Both the position numbers and the translations under genes were made by a program. DNA of 64,000 nt, taken from contig JAJAGP010001497.1 of assembly GCA_025084515.1 (NCBI GenBank), forward strand, positions 122,430 through 186,429, given 5' to 3'. The stretch is from Ancistrus triradiatus (taxonomy: Eukaryota; Chordata; Actinopteri; Siluriformes; Loricariidae). Positions 10,880-25,106 of the stretch are shown piece after piece (position 1 is the stretch's first letter; each line of letters opens with the position of its first letter). Under the pieces are notes generated by a model. It worked only from the letters and a program-made list of their open reading frames with translations. It ran no database searches and was not told where the DNA came from.

Positions 10880-12859
10880 AGGTGCAGCGTGAGGTTTATC
10901 TGAGGTCATTAAGCTCCCATGAAGCAGCGCGTTAATGATGCTCATTAATCTGTGGCTCATTAGAGTTTAGTGTTTCGTCCTTTCTGCACTTCGTAATTTC
11001 TTACGCTTCTTTATCTCATGACCTTATAGCCCCGCCCTCGTACCCCACCCCACCCCACTCCAGTCCAGTCCAATACTGGTTTTGCAAGATGACCTTACAC
11101 CCACTGCTCTCCCTTCCTTCTTTATCTGGTTTCTCTGTCCTAGTCCAATCGATGAGTCCTCTTTCTTCTTTCTTTACCCCATGACCTCCTCTAATGTAAA
11201 TCGGAGCCCTGTTTCCGTTCCTAATGACCCGACCCCGGACCTGCGCCGTAGTCTGGTCCCTTATCACGCTGCGCAGGGCTTGGGTGCTTCTAAACCCCTT
11301 TTCCATCTTAACTGTTGATAAATAAATTGTGTTTTTATTGTATCAAGATCATTTAGATGCCTTAAAGTAAGGGTAGGTACTGAAGGACGTCCCGATACGA
11401 TTCTATCCCGATACGATGCATATTGCGACATTCCACGTAGGTCACTGGAAATGTAAAAACAGCTGAAAAACAAGTTACAGGTTACGTTGGTAATTCAGCA
11501 AACAAACCGAGTCGGAGCGCCGCACTGCGACATCTACTGGGGCGGAGATATAACGCTCTGATTCACTTTTTTCTTCCTTCAAAAAAATGGTATTTTGAGC
11601 TGAAAGGCGACGTGGTGTATCACATGTATTGCTGTATCGATTTTTAGCACAGCCCTGGTTTAAGGCTGAGCTTGTGTAGAATTTAAATACTGTCCTTCAA
11701 TATGAATCGGTTATGAATAATTAATAATGTCAGTAATGATGTGAGGCGGTAATGACGAACGGGTTACTAGGTCACAGGTTTGATCACGCCGGGCAACAGC
11801 CAGTCTGATGCACCTTAAATACACAAGGTGAACGTTTGGGTTTTTTTTAATAATGTAATATAAATAAAGTAATGGTGCTGCATAAACCTGCTCTGATCAG
11901 CAGGAATACAGGATTCAGTTATTCTCATTCCATATCAGGTAACAGCAGAAATCTGAGTATCCAGTGGTCGTGTAAACGGCAAACTGATCAGAAATCAGAG
12001 TAAGAAATAAAATTAGAGAGAGCTGGATTTGTCTCAGTAATCAGATGTCTCATAGCAGTTATACCACTTACCTGATTTCTGGCTTTTCTCAGTCTGAGCA
12101 TGCGCTCAAACCTTACCAAGACGGTTGCCAGGTCTGCTTATTCTAAAATACTCTGCTTTATTTGGGCTGCCTTCCATTGACTGTGGCGTGTAATTCATTT
12201 TTTTGTTTTTTTTTCTTCTTCCGGGATCTGGCAACCCTGGATTTGAATGCACCACATAATTACAAAACAGCGATCAAACACTTTGGGGAGACTCTGGGGA
12301 AAGATATGGAGAAATGGAAGAATTTGATGATTTAATGTTGAAGTTTGAGCTTTACGTCACGCGTGTCTGTGAGGTCATCGGCTGGTTGTAGGAACCAGAT
12401 TTTTATTATTAAACGCGTGTATTAAAGGCGTGTAAACCCGGAGGTCTAACGTGATCTGATTTTCTTAGATATCGAATTTCAATCTTTGCTTCCATATTTA
12501 CAGCATAAATTATTCGCTACAGAAATCAAAAGCTTTCCCAGAATGTAGGATATTGTCCAAACGTGCAAATGTTGTATAGAAAATCCAAAATTCAGTGCTT
12601 TAAGTTATTAAAGAGATACTTTTTCTTTGTTAATGAATTGATCAAGCATTTTATTAGAGCGGAGAAACTAAAATAGAATTTTTGATGTTTAACACGGACA
12701 TGCCAGATGTTTTATAACGGGCATCATAATGTTTTTGGTGCATAATTAAAATAATAAAATATTTCAAATGTGAATTTATAACCTGGAGATGTAAATTCCC
12801 CTCTCTCTTGTACTATTTTAGTTTGTATTAATGCTTTGATGTGTACTGACTAACTTCAA

Positions 12860-12893
<34 letters not shown>

Positions 12894-15800
12894 GTAACTC
12901 TGTGTTTGTGTTATTAAACACTCAGTTAAAAGTAAATGAGATGCAGCTTCAGTTTCATTTGTTACGTAAGCAGTAATCACTCATTTCCGTGGGTGTGCAT
13001 GTGTGTGTTGTGGTGTTTGATTGCGCATGAGTGTATCTTTGGTTGTGTTAAACAGATAAACTGGTCGTTATAATGTACTCGGGCTGAAATGTCTCCTTCT
13101 GTTTGTTGAGCATTAGAAGCTCCGTGGTCGGGGTTCTAGGCTTTGGCCCAACAGGTTGTGTGTTCAGACCCCTGCTCTTCCAAGCTGCCGCTGCTGGGTC
13201 CTTGAGTGAGGCCTCTAACCCACAGTCGCTTAGGACTTTCGTTGTGGGATTGTATTGTTGTGAGTTGTCAAGTCAAGTCAGATCTATTTATATAGCGCTT
13301 TTTACAATGGAGCATTGTCTCAAAGCAACTTTACAAGTTTAGTCCAAGAAGTTGAATCAGTTCATCTGGACATAGATTTTGTAGGAGAAACGTTTCGTCA
13401 CTCATCTAAGTGACTTCTTCAGTCTCAGCAGTTGGAAAACTTCCCCAATCTTGTATACCTTTGCATAACGACTGGTACCAGCACCATTATATAACAATGG
13501 GACCGGTGATCAGTTTAATATGCAGATTGACATAGCCATTAACGACAATGGCCACGTGTGCCATTCACACAGGATTGGGGAAGGGCTGCGATGGCTCCAT
13601 TTTGTAAGATGGTGAGAGGTGTACTCTGAGGCCCCCTCCTCGGTTCAGGGATGGATGTTCCCTTTTTACAAAAATGGCTTCTTTTACTCCGCGTTCAATC
13701 CATCGTTCCTCCTTATCAAGGATCTGCACGTCTTCATCCTTGAAAGAGTGGCCACTGGCCTGTAGGTGGGTGTAACCGCAGAGTCCTGACCTGATGAGGT
13801 AGCTCTTCTATGTTGTGCCATCCGTTTCACCAGTGGCTGTTTGGTTTCCCCGATGTACAGTTCTTGGCAATCCTCCTGGCACTTCACAGCGTACACTACA
13901 TTACTCTGTTTGTGCTGGGGGACCCGATCCTTGGGGTTTCTGGCGTAGCGTGTTTTGGGGTTTGAAAGCCACGGAGACGCGGTGTTTGGCAGATGTCTCA
14001 ATTGTTCCGATGTTCCTGCCACATATGGAATCACCACTGGTTTACGCTTAGACCGCGGCTGTTGTTCTCCTCTCGTCGGATCTGCTAGAGCACTGTTTGG
14101 GCGTCTTTACCGGCTTTGACAAAGGCCCAGTTTTGGATTAACCACATTTGCCCAGGGCCTGGCTTAATGTTAGATTTCTCTCCATCCTTGGCCACTGTGT
14201 CAGTGGGGACGCTGTCTGTCTCGGTGGTACAGTTTTCTGATGACTCCTAGTTTGTGCTCCAGTGGCTGATGAGACTCAAACCTTAAGTACTGATCCGTAT
14301 GTGTTGGCTTACGGTAAACATCGACTTTCAATCGTCCCCCATCTCCAATCACAACCTCACAATCCAAGAAGGCTAACCTGCCGTTCTTCATGTCCTCCCT
14401 GGTGAACTTAATGTGTTTGTCCACTGAGTTAATGTGGTCGGTGAAATGTGGCACTTCCTGAGATTTCATTTTAACCCAGGTGCCATCCACATATCTGAAC
14501 CAATGGCTGGCTGGTGTTCCTGAATAGGATCTTAGTGCCTTCTTTTCCACTTCTTCCATATACAGGTTGGCCACGATAGTTGAAACAGGGGAGCCCATGG
14601 CACACCCATGTTTCTGCCTATAGTACTGCTCTCTGTATGTGAAATAGGTGGATTGAAGACACCGCTCCAGAAGCAAACACACCTGGTCCGAGTCTCACCA
14701 TCTTACAATGGAGCCATCGCAGCCCTTCCCCAATCCTGTGTGAATGGCACATGTGGCCATTGCTATTAATGCCCATGGCTATCTACATATTAAACTGATC
14801 CCCGGTCCCATTGTTATGCAGTGGTGCTGGTACCAGTCGTTATGCAAAGGTGCTGTATATAAGATTGGGGAAGTTTTCCAACTGCTGAGACTGAAGAAGT
14901 CACTTAGATGAGTGACGAAACATTTCTCCAACAAAATCTATGTCCAGATGAACAGATTCAACTTCTTGGATTTTCTTACCTGGATCATTGAGCATGCATC
15001 AAGACGTTTACAGGTTTAGATTATTAAATTGTGAGTCTCTCTGTTGGCAGGTGATTCTGTGTCTTTGTTTATTTTATTCTTAGAAATGGCAGAGACGCTT
15101 CTTCCTCCTGTACGAACACGGACTGCTGCGCTACGCCCTCGACGAAATGGTGAGTGTGTGCGTGTACAGATTTACCTATGCTTGTGCAGGCTAAATGTAT
15201 ATCAGTTATTTTTTTGCCTAGTGGTGACAAAAGTATCTGTTCATTAACGGAAAAGCATCTATGATGAGAAAAATATAAGAGGCAAAAGATTTGTGTGAAG
15301 TCACTGCGGTTGGGGTTAGGCTGGGGTTGTAAGGGGTGTGGGTTTGGGGTAGAGTTAAGGGTGAGCTAGGGTAGAATCGGGTTTATTGTGAAGGTAAAGT
15401 GCGGTTGAGATTGGGATGGGTTTAATATGATGTAGGATCAGGATAAGATGGGGTAAGGTAGGGTTAAGATTAATTTAGGATTAAGATGGGGTTAGAAACT
15501 GTTGGAATTTATCTCAGTAATCAGATTTCTCGGCACCTGTATCCCATTTGTCGGATTTCCATCAGCTTTCTCAGTCTGCGGTTGCCAAGTCCCCTCATTC
15601 TAAGAGACTTGTTTATTTTTTTAATTGTGTCATCTGGCAACCCTGGAATTAAACGCGTCACATAATTAAACGCAGCGATCCAGCCACGGAACACTTTTGG
15701 GGAGACGGAAATGCAGTACATGCTGGAGGAGCTTCAATATTTAAAGAATAAAGTGTGAAGTTTCTGCCCCACCTTTCTGTGAGGACATGTGATGTTCTGC

Positions 15801-16626
15801 CGTCGTCGGGTTAGTAAGTGCTTTCACTGCGTCACTGGGCAGCTGTGAGATTTCCATACTCGTGTTTCTGGTTTGGGCCTGAATAGCTACAGCGTTCGAG
15901 TTCTGAGTGATTTTGTTTCCGTATGGTTTGTTGGTTGGTATTTTGCCCTGCAGTTTGTTCGGCGTTTCCAAAACTATTCCCCAGGAGCAAACGGAGCTGT
16001 CCCAGGCTGAGCCGTCCCTGCAGCAGGAAGCTCCTATGGACCTGGCTCAGATATAACCCAGTGGTGCCGAGCTTTGGCTGCTAGTGTTTTGGAGTTAATG
16101 TTACGGTGACGAGCGTAAGAACAACGCGTAACGTCGCAGGCATGCCAGAAATGCTAAATATGTCGTGTGCAACACTCTTGGCCCCCGTCCAGATGCACAC
16201 CGCCATGCCTCAGACATTCTTGTTTTGTGGAAGTTTTTTAAATGATATGTAATTAAAGTGTTATAATTGGTTTCCCCGGTGCCGGTTGAGCCTCGCTGCT
16301 GTCCTGAGTGCCACTGCGGCCGACGTGAGATTAGATAAACAAACAGACACTGGTTAGAGATTGGAAATGATTCCACACGGCCACATTAGTCACTGTTCAA
16401 ACTGACCGGCACAGAACAGCAGAGTCAACACGATGTTTTTTCCTCTTTTGCTTAAACAACGTTCTGCTCCCGGGGTTCATGTGGAACAGCGGCACTATGC
16501 TGCTGAGCCGGGGGCACCGAAACTATTGCACAGGAAAGTCTGTGGATAACTTTGTGTCAGGCTGAGAAACAGAGCTTTAGTAACAAACCTGACCTCCACG
16601 TTTCACATTCTGACGTTATGATGCAC

Positions 16627-16671
<45 letters not shown>

Positions 16672-16795
16672 CGGACAGACAGACAGTGTGAGTAATGCTG
16701 GAATTGGTTGGAACCTTGGACCTTTGGACTGTTTGCGTTTCTGTGAAACATATTGATTGGAATTAAGGTGTGTAGGCCAGCACAAGTTCAAGTGG

Positions 16796-16837
<42 letters not shown>

Positions 16838-17993
16838 TTTAACTTAACACGTTTTAGAACACAAACTGGATTTGAATAATGGCTGGAAGACGTGATCATG
16901 GTTTAAATCTCTAAACAGCTGAGGTTGATGGTTCAGTAACACGATGTTGTTTAAGCTCACTTGTGTTTCCTGGGCTTTTGTCGTTGCTGTGTTTGTTGTG
17001 GTGTTGTGGTTTTAAAATGTGAGTTGTGTGATCGTGCAGTGAGGGAGATTACAACGAGGAGCTCGCACGTTGCGGACTCATTTTTGCTTGTGGGACTTCT
17101 TGTGGGTTTCTGATTTATTGGCAATGATTTATTTATTTTTTTTTTTGGTGTGCGTTTCCTTCACACTGACTGGGCTCTTTTTGTTTGTTGTTGGCTAAAC
17201 CCTCTCTAAACTCTCTTCTTTTGCTTTCTTTGATTTCCCTTCTCTTGATGTGTCTGTCTTTTTGAAAATGAAAAACAAAGCCGAGCTGAGATGAGCACAG
17301 GAAGCTTTTTATAGTGTGTTTTGTCTTAGATAAATAATCAGACGCTTCCATCCAGTCCCTGTGAGCTTCATCACCATCATTCTCCAGCCTTTCAGCTCTA
17401 TCCCACCAGATCTTTTCTTTAATATCCATGTTTCAGAGGCAGCCTGTTGCTCGTCCTATAAGCTCCAATGAGCTGTTCTGCCCGGCGACCGAGCTTTGAT
17501 TGGTCAGCTGATTTGAACAACGCAGAAACTAGAACAGGCTCTGATTAAACATCGTACTCGGCGTCTCGGTCCATCGGTTTCAGACTCGGTGTGAAGGACG
17601 GCGCTAATGTACACATGTTCTCTTCTAACCCTGGTGCGTTTTTAGTCTGTAACAATCTGGCCCGGTGTGAGAAGGCCTTTTAGGGTTCCACTGTGCATTA
17701 GGCAGCAAGGGCACTCACTAGGTAATGAGACAGACCTGATAAATACTTGGTAACAGCGCTGGCACACTCGGGTCAAAATGCCCTCTCACTCAAGTGAGGA
17801 ACAAAAACAAACTGAATGTCACCCAAAGTCACGCATTTTCAAAAAATGATTGCATTTGTCACCGTTCCGGTTGCAGTCGGAGCCCTGCTGGGTTTCCTCT
17901 CTGATTTATTCGCTTGTTCGAACCACAGGCCAAATCGGATCAGAACTCGACCCTCGTCAGATCTGACTGTGTGGTGTAACCATGGTAACCTGC

Positions 17994-18043
<50 letters not shown>

Positions 18044-18099
18044 GATTTTTGTGTTCTGATATAATATGTAAATGATTTCTGGTGCAAAAGCCTGAAAGA

Positions 18100-18143
<44 letters not shown>

Positions 18144-18238
18144 CGCTCGCTCTGCTTTGGCTCTGAGTTCTACATTGGCTGTGTGTCTGTGAGAGTGCGT
18201 GGGCTGATCATGTTGGTTGGCACTTTTGTTCGCTCTCA

Positions 18239-18298
<60 letters not shown>

Positions 18299-18375
18299 TT
18301 GAACGCCTTCAGATTTTTTTCTTTGCTTTTACAGATAATACACTCCGTCAACTGCTCTTATGCAACAGCCTATTC

Positions 18376-18418
<43 letters not shown>

Positions 18419-21116
18419 GTGTTAGTTTATGTAAGCAGGTGTGTGTTTGTCTTATTCTGTTTTTATTTGCATCTCTTAGCCTGTATGCTCAGCGTCTAAC
18501 AAAGAAAAGAGATTAAAAATAAAGAACGATAAATATCAGGTGAAAAAGAAAAAACAAAAAGCAAATAAGAGACAAACAATAAGATTAAGGTAAGAAAGAA
18601 AAGGAAAAACGAACCAAAAACCCTGCGACTGCAGCTCTGTACAAATAAAAAACACTTGTGTAAATATTGGATTAATGTTTTAGCTGAAGCAGGGAAATTC
18701 CCTTCTTTGCATTTATGTTTTTTTTTTTTTTTTCTGACAGATTTCAATCATGTTTGCTTTTAATGCTGTAGGATTCTGGGTTTGATAGTAATTTTAAGTT
18801 TAGAGCTCCTTGTTTGTAATTAAATAAAATCGGCAAGATGAAGAAAGCAAAGAGAGGAAACTAAAATAAAGCTGAGGAACCAGGGACTGGTTTCACGATA
18901 GTGTCTTAAAAAAAATATTCTTAAATGTGTTTTTTTTTTTTTTTTTTTTTTTTTTTTTCCCTTCAACTTAATTCTTAAGAATTCTCTTCTTTCTTAACTC
19001 TTTTCTTAAGAACAGTTCTAAGAACAAGTGGTATTCCTGAAAGCGTTCTGTTCTTAAATGTTTTCATAACCTTACGAATGAATCACTCTCGTCTTTGGTC
19101 CTTACCTCGTCAGCTCTTACAGCCTAAGTTTTAAACTTTAAACAGAGTAGTTATTTTTGACTTTAATGTAATACGTGTTCCATCGACGAAACTGTTGAAA
19201 GTTTTCCATTTTGATGCTTATTTTGTGAACCATTATAGCCGAAGGTGAGAGTGATTCTGTTGGAAGGTTAAGAAAGCATTTAAGATCAGAACACTTCCAG
19301 GAATACCACTTGTTCTTAAGACAAACATTATAATTCTTAAGAATGAAGTTAAGAAAAAACGCATTTAAGATGTTCTTTCTTCAGACACGGTTCAGACAAG
19401 TTCCGGTCCCAGAACTGAAAGCAAGAACCAGAACCACAGAAAGAATCAAAAAGCTGAAGACAAAGAAAAATCCTAACTGAAACAATAGCATGGCATCTGG
19501 GCTTAAGAAGATGAAAGTGAAAAAAAAACAATAATGAAATACAAAGAGAGAAAGACAATGAGTAGGAAAGACGAGGAGAGAAAACTGAAGTGAAAGAAAG
19601 TCTGAATGAAAAACAATACAAGAAGAGCAGGAATGAAAGAAAAGAAAATGGAGCAAGCTAAAAATAAGAGATCCATGAAAACAGATTGAATAGACATGAA
19701 ATACAAGAAAACGTGTGTTGTTCCCAACAAGAAAATTTGTAATGTAACCTACATAAGAAAAGAACAAAGATTTTCTTAAGATAATATTTCAGAAATTTCT
19801 TGAGAATTGTTTAAGAGCATTCTTATGAACTTCCTAGTGTTTGGTCTTAAGAACCTTCTGGTTTTCATGAATCCAGCCTCAAAATCCTGAGGTACTAAAG
19901 AGTCTTAACCAAAGGAGGGAAAAAAACAAACTAAAGTTAAAGGAGAACCAGAATTGGAACTGGAAGGAGGGAAACAATCAAAAAAGAAGAAGAAAAAATC
20001 CTAACCAAAACAATAACGTGACATCTGTGCTTGGTTTCCTAAAAGAAAATGAAAGTTTAAAAAAAAAAAACCAATACTGAAATACAAAGAAAGACAGACA
20101 GTGAGTAGGAAAGACGAGGAGGGGAACTGAAATGAAGAAGTCAGAATGAAAAACAACACGAGGAGCTGGAATGACAAAAAGAAATGGAGTAAGCTAAAAA
20201 AAAACAAGAGAAACAGAAACACCGAATGAGTAGTGATGCAATAAAAGAAAACCGTGTTAAAGAAAGAATCAAATGACTATGAATTAAAAATGTGTCTTAA
20301 GAAAACAACAAAGATTTTCTCTAGATAATATTTCAGAAGACTTTTGGAGAATTGCATTTAAGAACAGTCTTACGAACTTCTTAGTGTTTTGCCTTTAGAA
20401 TCTTCCAGTTTCCGTGACTCCGGCCCCGAATCAGGACGTACTGCACCGAAGGGGAAACGGAACCTAAAGTTAAAGGAGAATCAGAACCAAAACAATCGTT
20501 TCCGAAACAGAAGATGAAAGTATTAAAAAAAAACTAAACTAAATAAGTCAGAATGAACAACGACACAGGATAAGAAGAGCAGGAATGACCAAGAAAGAAA
20601 AAAACCTGGAGGAAGCCGAAAATAAGAGAAACACAAACCGACTGATAGATGAAATAATAAAGTAGGATTTATACTAAGAAATAATAAACTTTGATAGGAT
20701 AAATTAAAATAAATTAAACGTTTCATATATGCAGCAATCGGTGTTAACATGATTCAGTTGTGTGTGTGTGTGTGTGTGTGTTGGGCACAGATGGGTCGTG
20801 GGTTGCTGGGAGCGACTTGCAAAGACCAAACCTTACAGAAAGTGAGAGACAAACAGAGACGGAGGGACTGAAGGGATTGGGTTGCAGGCTTTTGTAACCA
20901 GTCATTTGGGAGAGAGTTTGGCGCTTAAGAGATTTCCTTGCTGTGTGTGTGTGTGTGTGCGTGTGCGCTGTCAGTAGCAGCAGGGTGTGTAGAGTTGCTG
21001 TCCAATGCAGGTGGCACTGTGCCAAACACACACACACTGATAACGGAGGTTTGTGTCTTTTTTATTCACCCAGTCGAAGCCCAGTATGAGTCAGGAGCGA
21101 AATAGGGTTTTAAAAT

Positions 21117-21164
<48 letters not shown>

Positions 21165-21257
21165 CTCTCACTCAGCTATGCGCACACATTTATCTAAACA
21201 TACCTCACAAACCCAGAGTTCAGCTTTACACCCACTCTCTAATTATATAACTCTCTG

Positions 21258-21324
<67 letters not shown>

Positions 21325-22216
21325 GTATTTACCTAAACACTTTTGCAGTGTCCCACGTCACCGCAGACCTAATGTATAATCACACAAACCCCCAGCCCTC
21401 GCAGTGTGTGATTAAGCTGGACTCGCTGATCAGCCAAACACTTTTTGTTTGTATTAAACTGGCTTTATCTGTATAAACGTCTACTTACACTTAACAATTT
21501 AATTATTTACATTTCTGTCTCGTTTTATTGAACTGATCAGCCGGTCTACGTTCGGTAAGCAACAAAGCAAATAACTTTTTCTTTAGTCCCGGTGTTTCTG
21601 ATCTGGTGCTGCTTTTTGTTTTCTAAGATCAGATGGTTGTTTGCTTTCACCATAGAATCTGCTAAAGGCCTCCCAGTTTTACCACATGAAGCCTTCTTTA
21701 GGAAGGTCAGCTTGTTTGTTGTTCGGGTTAGGGACGGGACCGGTCAGCTCTGTGTTTATATAACGGTTAGTGAAATGGTTAGCACATTAGACCGGTTTAT
21801 TTATTCTTTTTTCATTTTAATTCCACTGGTTTGGTAAGGATTGCTGTCTCAGGGGAAAAAGGGATGATCCCCTGACCAGCCGCTCCTCCAGTCAGCTTTT
21901 ATTGAAACTCTGAGGGGTGACCCTCATTTACGATGCATCTGAGCATTACTCAAATTACTAAAATACTTTCAGAGTAAAATGTATAGCAAAGACATTAAAA
22001 CGTAAGTATGAAGTTAATTATAGAATGTTAGAATTTTTATATATAAAAGCTGCATTCTGTGTGGGCTGGGGAGACGAGTCATCTACTGCTGTGAAAACTC
22101 TGTTTTGTTTGTGGAATCAGAGGTCGTGGGTAAAATGAAGGATTTAGTGGTGATTTAAAAAAAGAAAAAAAGTTTGTTCTCATATTGATGCCAAACGACT
22201 CTCAATGAGCTATTTT

Positions 22217-22257
<41 letters not shown>

Positions 22258-22481
22258 GAGAAAATCAGTAGCCAAACAAAGTGCTGGGAGCCAGCAGTGA
22301 GCTCCTGCCTGATACAGAGAGAGAAACCGTGCTGGGTTTGTAGGGGTCCAGACCACAGGAGCTCCTGAGAAAGCACCAAACCTTGAGGCGGAGTATCTGC
22401 ATCCCTTTATTTATAACCCCAGACCCTTTCATGGCGCCGCCCAACATCACCCTGTTCAGGAGGTTCAGTTTAACAGCAGCT

Positions 22482-22538
<57 letters not shown>

Positions 22539-22659
22539 CGTGTTCAGGTGCAGGTGTGCAACTTTATTTACAGGTGTGTTATGATCACATGATCAAAAGC
22601 AATTCTTATCTTCATTCTGTCAGATGCTGAGTGTGTGTGTACCCTATTTTTGCTGAAAG

Positions 22660-22693
<34 letters not shown>

Positions 22694-22913
22694 TACATGG
22701 TCTAGCTTCTGTACAAAGGAGGATTGTTGAGTTTGACAAATGAGGAAGGAGGACAGAATGGGAAGGAAACACACGGCATGCAGAGTTGAATGAGATTCTG
22801 ATGAACTCTGCTGTGTGTGTGTGTGTGTGTGTGTGTGAGGGTGAGGGTGAGGGAGAGGGTGAGATCTTCCTCCTGTGTCACTGAAGGTAGTTACCATACT
22901 TGAGTTATAAGGA

Positions 22914-22948
<35 letters not shown>

Positions 22949-23069
22949 AACAGATGGTTTCTGCCTGAATCTGACTCGGCACTCAGAAAAAGCTGACCCA
23001 CACACTCCTCAAACTACAACTGTTTTGAATTCCTAACACTAGGCTGCTCTACACTTGTGAAGAGAGAGA

Positions 23070-23106
<37 letters not shown>

Positions 23107-24546
23107 CTTGTACCTCTTGAACATGAGTTCAGCTGCTCATATCAATTATTGTATGTGTGTGTGAGAGAGCTGTGGATTATTTAGCTGTGTGTGGGAGGTG
23201 ACCGATCACACACAGCTGATGCTCCTTAGGTTCGCTTCCCCACTTCTGGTTGGTGTCTGTGTGGAGTTTGGCATGTTCTCTGTTATCCTATTTAAAAAGT
23301 AGTGTAACAGAGAGAGCGAGTAGTGTGATAGTTACACTCTGAGTGAAGCACTTGTAACGCTGATTGAATTATTAAAGATTAAGGATGGATGAGCACATTA
23401 ACTTGTGAAGGAATGAATGGATAAGTCTTGGTGATGAAGAGTGAAGAACGAATTCCCAATGGTTCAGTGATTAAGTAAAGGTTGGATGGTCAAATCAAGG
23501 TGAATGAAGTCTGCTGGAATGAATGAATGAGGGATGGATTTGTGAAAAGTGAAGAACAAAGATGAACCAAGCTGAATGAAGGGTTGATCCGTTGAGGTGG
23601 GTTACTCCATGGATGAGTGGATGAGGGGATGAGGATGAGTGAGTTGGATGAGGCTCGTAGGGAGGGGGAGGTGAATGGAGGAGTCAATTGGAATACAACT
23701 TGCTGACAGTAAATGGATGAAGGGATGAGTATATACAGCGGTACCTCGGCTCTCGACCCCATTGGACCCCGTTGCAGTCGGTTCTCGTATGAAACTTGTA
23801 CGAGTCGAACCGCGGGACTCATTTCAGCTGAAACACGGTTCAGTGATTCAGATTCACAGGAGCTGTTTCTCAGAGCAGATCTGCGCTGTGTTTATCCTGC
23901 TTTTGTTTGTTTTTACCTCGTCAGTCCTGCATTCCTACTGCAAATAAATCTCCATGGGTCCTGAAAAGGTTAGTAATGAGAGCAAACCGAAAGCAAGACT
24001 GTAGGTTAGTGTAAGTGTTAATGGGGAATCGGCTCCCCTATGATACACTACAGACTCTATTAAACTCACCAGTTCATGATCCATGTAACTTACCATGGAT
24101 TTGTTGAACATATCCCCATCATAAACCAGGAGCTCCTGTACAATACAGCTCCATTAATGCTGATAATGCCTCATATGGGGGGATTTTCTGGGGATCTGGA
24201 ACCCATTCATTCAGTTTACATTATTCCCTATGGGAAGCATTTGCTCTGTTTTTGATGTTTTTGGTTCTGAGTCTTCTGCAGCGGATTAACCACCAGAACC
24301 AAGGTTCCAGTGTAAATGCATGATGAAGACTCCCTTCACTCATTCATGTTCTCCTGTGTGTGTGTGCGTGTGTGTGTTACAGGCCAGCACTCTTCCTCAG
24401 GGCACCATCAACCTGAACGTGTGTGTGGACGTGGTGGACGGTGAGAGTGTGACGGGGCAGAAGCACTCACTCTGCATCTGCACTCCAGATAGAGAGCATT
24501 ACATCAGAGCCGAGAGCAGAGAGGTTATCATAGGGTACGGTGCGCG

Positions 24547-24583
<37 letters not shown>

Positions 24584-25050
24584 CACCTGTAGGAATCAAT
24601 ATTATGAGTGTATGTGTGTAGGTGGCAGGAGGCTCTGATTGTGTTTCCTCGGACCAACAAGCAGAACCAGAAGAAGAAACGGAAAGTGGAACCACCCACT
24701 CCACAGGTGTGTGTGTGTGTGTGGTTTCTCTCATCCTGACCCCATTGCCCTCAATGCTCTGTTCTGACCAATCAGAGAACAGATGTTAGGTGATACATTT
24801 CCTGTTTGTGCGTGAATTAAATGAAAGAAAAACACACAGGGGATTGGCTTCAGGAAACAGGTGTGTGTGTGTGTGTGTGTGTGGATTTATGATAGCTAGG
24901 TCATTAATTAACCATCAGGGTGGAGACAGGAAACCTGTGTGTGTATGAGAGAGAGAGAGCACTCATGCTAAAAAAATTTTCTTCAGTGTTACCTGTCTGG
25001 ACACACGCACAGGTGTTTTAGACATCAAAGCAGCCTTTGTTATTCCTCTC

Positions 25051-25106
<56 letters not shown>

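Larger units (their letters stand above)
13343..14970 (-). mobile_element. Penelope-like element, copy 1, with inverted terminal segments
   Basis: Read on the minus strand, a reverse transcriptase fragment (14682-14200) is followed by a GIY-YIG endonuclease segment (14037-13684), the diagnostic order of Penelope-like elements. About 130 bp is repeated in inverted orientation at the two ends (13343-13490 and 14825-14970), from TCCAAGAAGTTGAATC to its reverse complement. Each end holds a 6-bp hairpin followed by GAAAC. The element is 5'-truncated or internally deleted and has no full ORF. Confidence 0.85.
9458..15083 (+). other. mprip intron 2
   Basis: A large intron with no host gene. It contains (TG)n/(CA)n runs (10300-10336, 10463-10502, 10828-10877, 12862-12891), dispersed repeats A (11370-11665) and B (11885-12400), a SINE relic, an L2 tail and a Penelope-like element (13343-14970). 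Confidence 0.85.
15150..24382 (+). other. mprip intron 3
   Basis: A 9.2-kb intron with no host gene. Contents in order: G-rich degenerate repeat (15300-15500), dispersed repeat B (15495-15800), many TG/CA runs, a palindromic MITE-like element (18893-19392), purine-rich tandem units (19410-20720), TG/CA clusters (20759-23102), GGATGA-like repeats (23385-23740) and a promoter-less repeat at 23735-24245. Confidence 0.85.

Noticed and set aside
18217..18516. Cys-Val repeat frames in TG tracts (also at 10303, 16603, 22568, 45000 and elsewhere)
   Set aside because: Translated microsatellites, open only because dinucleotide repeats contain no stops.
19349..19767. Phe/Ser-rich minus-strand frames at 19349-20222
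   Set aside because: The complement of purine-rich low-complexity repeats; no start context or domain.
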